Positions 7,746 to 15,151 of a stretch of 64,000 nt of DNA are shown one piece after another. This stretch comes from an uncultured Acidobacteriota bacterium (GTDB lineage: Bacteria; Acidobacteriota; Terriglobia; Bryobacterales; Bryobacteraceae): the NCBI GenBank assembly GCA_902826685.1, contig CADEFT010000024.1:1-64000 (forward strand). The letters are read 5' to 3'. A program made the position numbers and the translations under genes. The notes beneath the pieces were generated by a model, which was given only the letters and a program-made list of their open reading frames with translations, was not told the origin of the DNA and did no database searches. Position 1 is the stretch's first letter. Every line of letters starts with the position of its first letter.

Positions 7746-9170
7746 CTATTCGGCGGGAACCAGCCGCAGCATGCTGAGATTCACGGTAAAGGAACGCTCA
7801 TCGCCGGCCGCCTGCCACACCGGTGACGACAGGATCTCCACCCGATATTCTTGCGCCGCCGGCAGGTCCGCCTCCAGAATGAAGAGCCCGGAGCGGTCGA
7901 GCGGCCAATGGCCCGCGCGTTGCCCGTTGACGTGGATCGTCACCTGCGGCGAGCCCTTGCCGAAAGCCTGCTCATTGGCATGACCGCGCACACGCAGCCG
8001 CACCGGACGCCCGTCCACCGGTTTGAGCAGCGCCGTCGCGCGTCCGCCGATCCAGCGGTACTTGTTGCCGAACACGCCTTCGATCTCATGCCAGCCTTCA
8101 AAGAGTTTCTTCTCATGGCCCGGCAGGCTGAAGTCGATCACATCGTCGCGATCGCCGGGATAGAGTTCTTTCTTTTCCTTCGACGGCAGCAGGTTGTAGA
8201 CGCCGCCTTCGAGCGGTGCCGAATAGTCGCATCGCGCGCAGCTTAGCGTTTCACTCGCCGGGTCGCGCCGCAAACCGTCGTGGCAATCCGGACAGCGCAG
8301 GTAGCTTTCAAACGCAGCCATCGGAGCCGCTGGCGCTTCGCCCGCCTTGCGGCACATTGCCGCCAGCGTGCCGCCCAACAGGCGCGCCGCCCGCCACTCG
8401 CTGCCGTGAGGGTCCATCTTCACCGCCGCCCGCTTCATCACCCGCTCACCCCAGCCGCGCTCGGGCACGAACATCTGATAGCGGTAGTCGGCGAAGTGCT
8501 TCCGTACCAGCGCATGCCATTCCTTCAGGCCCATGGTGTGGTTCTGCCGGATGCCGAAGCTTTCTTCCTGATGCGCGCCAATCACGTCGCGCACCAGATA
8601 GCCGAGCAAGCCCCAGTCGGAAAGCTTGCGCTCCCATGGCTTCATCGTGTCGTAGTAAGGGCAGCGGTAAAGGCGCAACGTCAGCATCCGCCGCAGCGGT
8701 TCTTCGGCAAAAAAGAAAATACCGCCCGGCGCGAGCACGCGCTTCACCTCCACGAACACGCTTTCGATGTTCATGAACTGGCTCAGCATCTGGAACGCCA
8801 TCACCACACGCAGGCTGTTATCGCGGAAGGGCAGATTGAGGGCGTCCCCCGCCACCCGGTAGGGCGCCCGGTCGAGCTTCCAGGCGTCTTTCAAATGCCG
8901 TCCATGGCGCAACGCGTCGGCGGAAATATCCAGGGCGAAACCGTCGGCGCCAAACTCGTTGCACATCATGTAGCTCGAATGGCCCGCCGAGGAGCCGATC
9001 TCAAGAAATGGCGTCATCGGACCGAAAAAATCCGCGTGCGCGCGAATCACCGCGCCGCGCCGCTGGTTCTGCTCCACGTAGGCGCGCAGCGCGCGTTCGG
9101 GCTCACCAAGCGATGCGAAATTATGAAACTCGACTTCGGCGCGCTTGACGGATAGAGACTGTGCTTCCAT
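7746..9170 (-). CDS. SAM methyltransferase fused to zinc ribbon and beta-sandwich domain
   Basis: The 474-residue protein has three parts. Residues about 1-260 are a class I methyltransferase: FLEIGSSAGHSS is the SAM-binding motif I, followed by DALNLPFRDNSLRVV and VLAPGGIFFF. Around residues 290-330 is a zinc ribbon of the Trm112 type with YLRCPDCHDG and LSCARCDYS. The last 130 residues look like a carbohydrate-binding or beta-sandwich module (VTIHVNGQRAGHWPL). Its stop is 20 bp from glpK, and its ATG follows the stop of the upstream lipoprotein gene with no gap, so it sits inside an operon. The methyl acceptor is unknown. A role in modifying a sugar or a surface glycan is a guess from the C-terminal domain. 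Confidence 0.78.
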   Translation of the reverse strand: MEAQSLSVKRAEVEFHNFASLGEPERALRAYVEQNQRRGAVIRAHADFFGPMTPFLEIGSSAGHSSYMMCNEFGADGFALDISADALRHGRHLKDAWKLDRAPYRVAGDALNLPFRDNSLRVVMAFQMLSQFMNIESVFVEVKRVLAPGGIFFFAEEPLRRMLTLRLYRCPYYDTMKPWERKLSDWGLLGYLVRDVIGAHQEESFGIRQNHTMGLKEWHALVRKHFADYRYQMFVPERGWGERVMKRAAVKMDPHGSEWRAARLLGGTLAAMCRKAGEAPAAPMAAFESYLRCPDCHDGLRRDPASETLSCARCDYSAPLEGGVYNLLPSKEKKELYPGDRDDVIDFSLPGHEKKLFEGWHEIEGVFGNKYRWIGGRATALLKPVDGRPVRLRVRGHANEQAFGKGSPQVTIHVNGQRAGHWPLDRSGLFILEADLPAAQEYRVEILSSPVWQAAGDERSFTVNLSMLRLVPAE

Positions 9171-9947
9171 TCAGTTGACGAATGGGCTCAACGTAGTGGC
9201 CCAGTTCCCGTTGACCATAACACGATCGATCTTGCGCAGGTTGGCGCTGTCCTGAATCGGATCGGCGTTCAGCAGCAGCAGCGACGCCCGTTTGCCCGAA
9301 AGAATCAGGCCGTAGTCGTCGTCATTGACCGCGAGCGCGGCATTCAACGTGGCGGCGTTCAGAATCTGTGCCGGAGTCATGCCCGCTTTCGCCATCGCCT
9401 CAAATTCGCGGAAGATCGACTCGGGATCGCCGCGCGGCGCAAGCGCCGCAATAGCCACATCCGATTGCGCCATCTTCAACAGGTTGTGCGAGGCGATCCG
9501 AAAGCCTTCCGAGGCCGGCTGCAGACGCGACATGCGCGGCACGAACACCACCGACTTCTGGCGCATCAGCGAAAACCACCGGTCTTCGCCGACACGCTGA
9601 TCTTCGGCAATCCCGAACACCACTTTCATCCCCTCCACGTTGACGCGCGTTTCGATGTCTTCCAGCTTTGTCAGCGGCGTCTCCGGCCAGTCGGCGGGCT
9701 CGCGCAAAAAGCCTGGCACCACGAACTTGTTCCGCCCATCGGTTTTCTTACACCGGTCCGGCGGAACGAAGCTCGCCTTGAGACTGGTTTCGGCAATGCG
9801 CCCGTCGTGGATCACCAGCACCGAATGAGGCACGACCGCCTTGGCATCGATGGAGGTGGCGTCGACGATCGCCTCCTTCGACACCCCGCCGCGCGTGCAA
9901 CCGAGCAGCGCGGCCGTCAACAGCAATACCCAACAGTGGCACTTCAT
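9171..9947 (-). CDS. Degenerate amidohydrolase-like lipoprotein
   Basis: The 258-residue product starts with a lipoprotein signal peptide whose lipobox ends LLGC (C17). It is recognisable as amidohydrolase from its ends: IHDGRI...FVVPGF resembles the first beta-sandwich strand and entry to the barrel, and GMTPAQILNAATLNAA...GKRASLLLLNADP is the standard C-terminal motif. However, the metal-binding HxH that should follow VVPG is replaced by FLREPAD, and most of the TIM barrel is missing, as family members run to about 400 residues. It is therefore probably not a metal hydrolase. It overlaps the HAD gene by four bases (ATGA) and abuts the methyltransferase. It could be a repurposed binding protein or a decaying gene with an intact frame. 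Confidence 0.7.
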   Translation of the reverse strand: MKCHCWVLLLTAALLGCTRGGVSKEAIVDATSIDAKAVVPHSVLVIHDGRIAETSLKASFVPPDRCKKTDGRNKFVVPGFLREPADWPETPLTKLEDIETRVNVEGMKVVFGIAEDQRVGEDRWFSLMRQKSVVFVPRMSRLQPASEGFRIASHNLLKMAQSDVAIAALAPRGDPESIFREFEAMAKAGMTPAQILNAATLNAALAVNDDDYGLILSGKRASLLLLNADPIQDSANLRKIDRVMVNGNWATTLSPFVN

Positions 9948-10645
9948 TGCGGCAGCAAAACTTCCATTCGTAGCGATCGCAGGTCTTCCAGAAGCACATC
10001 CGGCCGGTGGCCCGCCAGTTCCTCCATCGGAACCACGCCCGTGGCCACGGCGATCGAACGCACCCGGTTCTCCTTGGCGGCGCGAATATCGTTGGGGTGA
10101 TCGCCAATCAGGGATACGGATGTACCCCTCTCAAGCCACCCCCTCCTCCGAGCCTCCCGTAACGCTATTCGTACCAAGCCGGACCGGGTGGCCGCAAGTT
10201 CGGCGAACGCTCCAAACCGGAAATGCTTCTTCAGTCCCGCCCGGTCCAGCTTCTTCCAGCCGATGCGCGTGAGGTTGCCGGTCACCAGGCCGCGCACCAC
10301 GCCGTGTTGTCCCAGTGTCTCAAGCAGCGCCGCCGCGCCCGGGCAAACCTTGTCGGACAAATCAGCCGGACAGCTTCTCGAATAGATCCATTGCGCGCGC
10401 CTGACCAGCTCGGGCATTAATTTACGGATCGCCCCGCCGCCCATGCCCGCGTCGCGCAGCATCCAGGCGAGAATGTCGGGGTCGAGCATGCCCTGCACGG
10501 GAATCCGCTCGGTGGTGGTGTCGAGTCCTGCGACCCGCCGCACCGCCTCCACCAGCGCCTCCCGATGATGGGGACCCGCGCGCCTTACCAGCGTTCCATC
10601 GATGTCGAAAAGAACTAAAGCGGACGCCTTCCTGCGACGCGGCAT
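9944..10645 (-). CDS. HAD-superfamily hydrolase (phosphoglycolate-phosphatase-like)
   Basis: The 233-residue protein is a haloacid dehalogenase-type phosphatase. Motif I is LVLFDIDGTLV with the nucleophilic Asp, motif II lies near LVTGN, a conserved Lys is in the GWKKL region, and motif IV is LIGDHPNDI. The helical cap size fits the Gph/beta-phosphoglucomutase class. I start at ATG 10645, preceded by AGGGGAG three bases upstream, rather than at an in-frame start nine codons earlier. It overlaps the next gene by ATGA. If it were a phosphoglycolate phosphatase, its product glycolate would suit the nearby alpha-hydroxyacid dehydrogenase, but that enzyme appears to be exported, so the link is speculative. 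Confidence 0.85.
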   Translation of the reverse strand: MPRRRKASALVLFDIDGTLVRRAGPHHREALVEAVRRVAGLDTTTERIPVQGMLDPDILAWMLRDAGMGGGAIRKLMPELVRRAQWIYSRSCPADLSDKVCPGAAALLETLGQHGVVRGLVTGNLTRIGWKKLDRAGLKKHFRFGAFAELAATRSGLVRIALREARRRGWLERGTSVSLIGDHPNDIRAAKENRVRSIAVATGVVPMEELAGHRPDVLLEDLRSLRMEVLLPQ

Positions 10646-10678
10646 TTCTCCCCTATCGTTCCAGGGTAACAAAGCCGG

Positions 10679-11233
10679 CTAGGGTTGGCCGTGACACTGC
10701 TTGCAGGCGATTTCTTTAGGAACTTTCAGCAGCTTCGCCGCCGTCGCCCCATGCGGCGAATGGCAGTTCTGGCAATCGGCCAGCAGATCGGTATTGTGTG
10801 TGTGGATGAGCGGAAACCGCGCTTGCGGATGGCAACTGGCGCAGATCGGCGCGGGCGAGGCGCGGCGCAGCGCCCACGCCCCCTGTTTGACCGCGTGGCA
10901 AGTCTCGCACGTGGCGACAGGAGGATGCAGCTTGAAAGCCGGCCAATCGCCGTGCTGCTTGCCCGCGAACACGCGAACCTTCGTCTCACCGGCTTCGTTC
11001 CGCGCCACGATCTCGTGAGCGCCGGCCGCCAGCGCCTGCTCGACGTAGACGACGCCCGGCGCGGGTGAAACGCCGGCCTGAGCCTTGCCATCCACCAGCA
11101 CTTCCGTCTTGCCGGCCGATTTCAACACGATGCGAAGCGACCCCGGCGGCACCGTCGATTGATCGGTGGGAGAAAGCACCACGGGAGCTTCCTGCCCCGA
11201 CAAAATCAACGCCAGTAGCGACAGAACTACCAT
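10679..11233 (-). CDS. Secreted tetraheme c-type cytochrome
   Basis: The 184-residue protein has a signal peptide, then about 80 residues of a beta-rich domain (residues 17-95), then four CXXCH heme sites at about 109-113, 131-135, 154-158 and 177-181. The spacing and the CHSPHG sequence are typical of doubled-CXXCH multiheme cytochromes. It should be a periplasmic electron carrier. Its ATG lies seven bases inside the 3' end of the FMN alpha-hydroxyacid dehydrogenase gene, so the two are translationally coupled, and the cytochrome is the obvious electron-acceptor candidate for that enzyme. Confidence 0.88.
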   Translation of the reverse strand: MVVLSLLALILSGQEAPVVLSPTDQSTVPPGSLRIVLKSAGKTEVLVDGKAQAGVSPAPGVVYVEQALAAGAHEIVARNEAGETKVRVFAGKQHGDWPAFKLHPPVATCETCHAVKQGAWALRRASPAPICASCHPQARFPLIHTHNTDLLADCQNCHSPHGATAAKLLKVPKEIACKQCHGQP

Positions 11234-12423
11234 TGGGTCTCGTTGCGAAACCGCACCAGGCTGCGGTCGATGGAGGCGATGTTCGGCGTCCCCGCCAATC
11301 CCATGTTCAGCGCCAGTTCGGTTTTGAGCAGCTCAATCACGCGTTCCACGCCGCGCTGGCCGAACGTCGCCAATCCGTAAAGATAGGGCCGCGCCACCGC
11401 CACCGCCGCCGCGCCCAACGCGAGCGCCTTCAGAACGTCGGTGCCGCGCCGGAATCCGCCGTCGATCATCACCGGAATCCGCCCGCCCGCCGCCCGCACG
11501 CACTCCGGCAGCGCTTCGAGCGTCGACCCCACGTGATCCATCTGCCGCGCCCCATGGTTCGACACAATGACGCCGTTGCCGCCCACATCGATCACCCGCT
11601 GCGTATCCTCGCCCGTCAGAATGCCCTTGATCACGATGGGCAGCTTCGTCATCTGCCGCAGGTCGCGCACGGTGTTCCAGGTCGGGGTAGGGAAGGGACG
11701 CGAAGGATAGAGCCCCGCCCGCCAGGGATTCTTCGCCTCCGGCATCCGCCCCTGCGCGTCGCGCTTCGGCAATCCGGTCTCGCACCACGAACGTTCCAGC
11801 TTGTTGTGCATATCGCGCTCGCGATGCGAGACGTGCATGATGTCGATGGTGAAGCAGATGCCCGAACAGCCCTGCGCTTCCAGCCGCTTGACGAATGACC
11901 GCATGCTTTGCGCGTTGGTCAGTTGGCCGCCGGTGGTGAGCTGCCACCACACTTCCGGCCCTTTGCCCGATTCGAGAAAATCGTCGATGCCGCCGTTGGT
12001 GATGTGCAGCGCCTTTTGCGCGGCCGCGCCTTTGGAAACTTCCAGCTCCCCGCCCGGGAAGAAGCAGTTCTTGCCGCCCGACGGGTCGAGCAGGATCGGA
12101 AACTCGATCTTCTTCCCGAACAGCTCCGTGGTCATGTCGATCTTATGGACATCCACCAAAGCCTTCGGACGAATGATCAGCTTGCTGAAAATATCGCGGT
12201 TGTCGCGCAGCGACTGCTCGTCTTCCGATCCGCCGTCCAGGTAGTCCCACGCCATCGGATCGAGCTTCTTCTTGGCCAGGGCGGCAAAATCGAATATGTT
12301 GATGGGACCGTAGAGCGGGTCCTTGTAATCGATGACTTTTTTCTCGTCAGCGGCGAAGCTGAGCGGCGAGGCGGCGGCCCATGAGAGCAGACCGCGCATC
12401 GCGTCGCGGCGCGATAATTTCAT
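11227..12423 (-). CDS. Tat-exported FMN alpha-hydroxyacid dehydrogenase/oxidase
   Basis: The 398-residue protein belongs to the glycolate oxidase / L-lactate dehydrogenase (lldD, lactate 2-monooxygenase) family, which oxidises 2-hydroxy acids to 2-oxo acids with FMN. Active-site elements are visible: Tyr in WDYLDGGSEDE (about Y61), Lys in PIVIKGIL (about K266) and His-Arg in VSNHGARQMD (about H290). The first 25 residues, MKLSRRDAMRGLLSWAAA, form a twin-arginine leader, which is rare because most homologues are cytoplasmic or face the cytoplasm. The overlapping downstream cytochrome gene suggests a dehydrogenase delivering electrons to heme c rather than to oxygen. TATGAT at 12438-12443 is a possible -10. 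Substrate (lactate, glycolate, mandelate or other) is not known. Confidence 0.88.
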   Translation of the reverse strand: MKLSRRDAMRGLLSWAAASPLSFAADEKKVIDYKDPLYGPINIFDFAALAKKKLDPMAWDYLDGGSEDEQSLRDNRDIFSKLIIRPKALVDVHKIDMTTELFGKKIEFPILLDPSGGKNCFFPGGELEVSKGAAAQKALHITNGGIDDFLESGKGPEVWWQLTTGGQLTNAQSMRSFVKRLEAQGCSGICFTIDIMHVSHRERDMHNKLERSWCETGLPKRDAQGRMPEAKNPWRAGLYPSRPFPTPTWNTVRDLRQMTKLPIVIKGILTGEDTQRVIDVGGNGVIVSNHGARQMDHVGSTLEALPECVRAAGGRIPVMIDGGFRRGTDVLKALALGAAAVAVARPYLYGLATFGQRGVERVIELLKTELALNMGLAGTPNIASIDRSLVRFRNETQW

Positions 12424-12495
12424 ACGCCTGCCATTGCATCATAGAGAACCGTGGATTTCAATCGCCGCGAGCCGCGCTACAGTAGAAGCACGGAC

Positions 12496-13491
12496 ATGCA
12501 TGCGGCCCTCACCGACGGTTTCGGCCGGCTTCACGACAGCCTTCGTATCAGCGTGACCGACCGCTGCAACATCCGCTGCTTCTATTGCATGCCCGAAGAC
12601 GCCGGCAACTTCCAGCCGCGCGAGGAGATTCTGACGTTCGAAGAGATCGAGCGCGTGGTGCGCGTGGCCGCCGGCCTCGGTGTCAACAAGCTCCGCATTA
12701 CGGGCGGCGAACCGCTGCTGCGCCGCGATCTGCCGGTCCTGATCGCCAAACTCGCCGCCGTGCCCGGCATCGCCGACCTCGCGCTCACCACCAACGGTGT
12801 GCTGCTCGAAAAGTTGGCCGCGCCCCTGCGCCAGGCCGGCCTGAGCCGCCTCAACATCCACCTCGATACGCTCGATCGCGAGCGCTTCCGCCAGATCACC
12901 CGCCGCGACGATTTCGAGAAGGTCATGCGCGGCATCGATGCCGCGTGCGCCGCCGGGTTCCGCTCCGTGAAGATCAACGCGGTCGCCGTCAAGAATCTGG
13001 TGGAGCCAGACATCGTGCCGCTCGCCCGCTTCGGCCGCGAGCGCGGCATCGAGATCCGTTACATCGAGTTCATGCCGCTCGACAGCCAAAGCCTGTGGGA
13101 CCGCTCGAAGGTGCTGCTGATGGACACCATGCTGGCCATGCTCACCCGTGAGATCGGACCGCTCACCGCCGTGCCCGATCAGGATCCGCGCGCCCCCGCC
13201 ACCGAGTTCCGGTTCAACGACGGCAACGGACGCGTGGGCTTCGTCGCCAGTGTCAGCAAGCCGTTTTGCCTGAACTGCAACCGGCTGCGCCTCACCGCCG
13301 ACGGCCATCTGCGCAATTGCCTGTTCGCCATCGGCGAGACTCCGGTGAAGCATCTATTGCGCGACGGCTCGCCCGATGAAGCCATCGCCATCGCCATCCG
13401 CGCCAACGTGCGCGAGAAGTGGATCGGGCATCAGATCAACACAGCCGGCTTCGTGCCTCCGCCCCGGCCCATGTACTCCATCGGCGGGTGA
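12496..13491 (+). CDS. moaA: GTP 3',8-cyclase (molybdenum cofactor biosynthesis)
   Basis: The 331-residue radical-SAM enzyme converts GTP to 3',8-cyclo-GTP in the first step of molybdopterin synthesis. The N-terminal SAM cluster motif CNIRCFYC is at residues 24-31, followed by RITGGEPLLRRD. The second, GTP-binding cluster is near the C-terminus in FCLNCNRLRLTADGHLRNCLF, and the protein ends with the conserved Gly-Gly (SIGG). I use ATG 12496, which gives the normal length; an upstream in-frame start would add 15 atypical residues. No other moa, moe or mog gene is in the window. The sterol-desaturase-type gene begins nine bases after its stop. Confidence 0.95.
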   Translation: MHAALTDGFGRLHDSLRISVTDRCNIRCFYCMPEDAGNFQPREEILTFEEIERVVRVAAGLGVNKLRITGGEPLLRRDLPVLIAKLAAVPGIADLALTTNGVLLEKLAAPLRQAGLSRLNIHLDTLDRERFRQITRRDDFEKVMRGIDAACAAGFRSVKINAVAVKNLVEPDIVPLARFGRERGIEIRYIEFMPLDSQSLWDRSKVLLMDTMLAMLTREIGPLTAVPDQDPRAPATEFRFNDGNGRVGFVASVSKPFCLNCNRLRLTADGHLRNCLFAIGETPVKHLLRDGSPDEAIAIAIRANVREKWIGHQINTAGFVPPPRPMYSIGG

Positions 13492-13500
13492 GCCCGGGCG

Positions 13501-14259
13501 ATGAACTACGCCGTCTGGCTGTTCGCGATTTCGCTCGTCTCCCTGCTCGGCGAACGCCTTTGGCCCTGGCGCCGCCAATCCATCCTGCGCACCGGCTTCT
13601 TCTCCGATCTGGCCTACATCGTCTTTAACAGCCACTACCTGGGCATGCTGCTCGCCCTGGCGGCCCAACAATTGTTCCGCCTGTACGACCCCACCGGCCG
13701 CCTCTCGCTCGGCCTGATGCGCGGCGTTCCGGCCTGGATCCAATTCCCGGCCGTGCTCCTGATATTCGATCTCTTTCAGTGGTGCATCCACAATTTGTTG
13801 CACCGCGTTCCCGTTCTTTGGCGGTTCCACAAGGTGCACCACAGCGTCACGGAAATGGACTGGCTTGGCGATTGGCGGTTTCACTGGGGCGAAGTCGTGG
13901 TCTACCGGACTTTGCTCTACGTGCCTACCGCCGTTCTGGGATTCGACCTCGCCGTGCTTTTCTACTACGGAATTCTCGCTACCGTGGCCGGCCACTACGC
14001 CCACGCCAACACCCGCCTGAGTATCGGCTACGCCAGGTATCTCTTCAACTCGCCCCAGATGCACATCTGGCACCACTGCCACCCCGATTCGGGCCCGGTC
14101 AACCGGAATTTCGGGATTACGCTAAGTGTTTGGGACTGGATCTTCGGCACAGCCTACCTGCCCCAGGCCGGCCAGCCGCGGAAGCTGGGATTTGAAGACA
14201 TCGAAGCTTATCCCACCGCATTGCCGGGCCAATGGCTGGAGCCGTTCAAGCGCCGCTGA
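13501..14259 (+). CDS. Fatty acid hydroxylase / sterol desaturase family membrane protein
   Basis: The 252-residue integral membrane protein has the histidine clusters of the di-iron hydroxylase/desaturase superfamily: HNLLHR, FHKVHHS, GHYAHAN and MHIWHHCH. Hydrophobic segments precede the first cluster and lie between the second and third, the usual topology with the histidines on the cytoplasmic side. Such enzymes hydroxylate or desaturate lipids such as hopanoids, fatty acids or carotenoids. The specific lipid is not evident. It lies nine bases after moaA and is probably co-transcribed, although no functional link is obvious. A small zinc-ribbon gene follows 39 bp downstream. Confidence 0.88.
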   Translation: MNYAVWLFAISLVSLLGERLWPWRRQSILRTGFFSDLAYIVFNSHYLGMLLALAAQQLFRLYDPTGRLSLGLMRGVPAWIQFPAVLLIFDLFQWCIHNLLHRVPVLWRFHKVHHSVTEMDWLGDWRFHWGEVVVYRTLLYVPTAVLGFDLAVLFYYGILATVAGHYAHANTRLSIGYARYLFNSPQMHIWHHCHPDSGPVNRNFGITLSVWDWIFGTAYLPQAGQPRKLGFEDIEAYPTALPGQWLEPFKRR

Positions 14260-14298
14260 TCGACTGTGCTATTCTCGGACCCGAGGGCGGAAGTTTTG

Positions 14299-14487
14299 AT
14301 GTACTGCAAGCGTTGTGGCGGCTCCAAGCTCCAGCGGTCCCGGAAACGGACCGGCTGGGAGGAGTTTCTCGGCGTCGCCGGCTTCGTTCCCGTCCGATGC
14401 ACCGAGTGCCTCGACAGGAAGCTTCGGTTTATCCTCTTCAATCAAAGAATCAAGGCCGAAATCGTCAGCGCGAAACCGCCGCAATAG
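14299..14487 (+). CDS. Small zinc-ribbon protein
   Basis: The 62-residue product has two CXXC pairs, YCKRCGG at the N-terminus and VRCTECLDR around residue 37, separated by a basic stretch, as in a compact zinc ribbon. No further domain follows. Its role is unknown; similar short ribbons followed by a hydrophobic strand occur in Acidobacteriota as uncharacterised proteins. I start at ATG 14299, preceded by GAGGGCGG, instead of at an in-frame ATG eleven codons earlier, because the zinc-ribbon homology begins with MYCKRC. The gene ends one base before the convergent DedA gene. Confidence 0.65.
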   Translation: MYCKRCGGSKLQRSRKRTGWEEFLGVAGFVPVRCTECLDRKLRFILFNQRIKAEIVSAKPPQ

Positions 14488-14488
14488 T

Positions 14489-15136
14489 TCAAGCCTGCTT
14501 CTTGCGCCCCTTCAGATATTCCAGAATCACCGGCGCCACCGACACCAGCACGATGAGAATCACGACCTTCTCGAAGTGTCTTCGCACCAGCGGAATGTTT
14601 CCCAGCAGATAACCTAGCGAAGTCATGCTCAGAATCCAGGCGATGCTGCCCAGAACACTGAAGGGCAGAAACTTGCCGTAAGGCATCCGCCCCACGCCCG
14701 CCATGAACGGAGCAAAGCTCCGCACGATGGGCACGAAGCGCGCGTAGATGATGGTTTTGCCACCGTGCTTGGAGTAAAACTCTTCGGTCCGGCGCACGTA
14801 CTCCTGCTTGAACAGCTTCGAATCCTTGCGCTTGAAGATCGAAGGTCCGGCGCGGTATCCCAAGAAGTATCCCGTGCTGTCGCCGATGATCGCCGCCGCG
14901 ATCAGCAACCCATTGATGAGCGCGAAATTCAGATGGCCCGCGCCCACCACCACGCCCACCGTGAACAGCAGCGAGTCGCCCGGGAGAAAGAACCCCATCA
15001 GCAGGCCGGTCTCGGCGAAGACGATGCCGACCAGCATCAGGTATCCCGCCGGTCCGCCCAGCACGGTCGTGAGAAGCTGAATCAGCCTCTCCGGAGTCGT
15101 CAGTATTTTTAAGAAATCGAGAAGGCTCTGAATCAT
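14489..15136 (-). CDS. DedA family membrane protein (VTT domain)
   Basis: The 215-residue polytopic protein carries the DedA/VTT signature: FAETGLLMGFFLPGDSLLF near residue 45 and YARFVPIVRSFAPFMAGVGRMPY near residue 130, with the conserved re-entrant loops and Arg residues. DedA proteins act in phospholipid flipping (undecaprenyl phosphate or phosphatidylethanolamine recycling) and envelope homeostasis. It lies 15 bp after the PpiD-like gene, so it is probably the last gene of the HEAT / sensor kinase / PpiD operon, which fits an envelope role. No signal peptide is needed, since the first segment is membrane-embedded. Confidence 0.92.
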   Translation of the reverse strand: MIQSLLDFLKILTTPERLIQLLTTVLGGPAGYLMLVGIVFAETGLLMGFFLPGDSLLFTVGVVVGAGHLNFALINGLLIAAAIIGDSTGYFLGYRAGPSIFKRKDSKLFKQEYVRRTEEFYSKHGGKTIIYARFVPIVRSFAPFMAGVGRMPYGKFLPFSVLGSIAWILSMTSLGYLLGNIPLVRRHFEKVVILIVLVSVAPVILEYLKGRKKQA

Positions 15137-15151
15137 CCCTCGGTCTGCCGA

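Noticed and set aside
12496..14487. A molybdenum cofactor gene cluster
   Set aside because: Only moaA is present; the neighbours are a lipid-hydroxylase-type protein and a zinc ribbon without a link to the cofactor.
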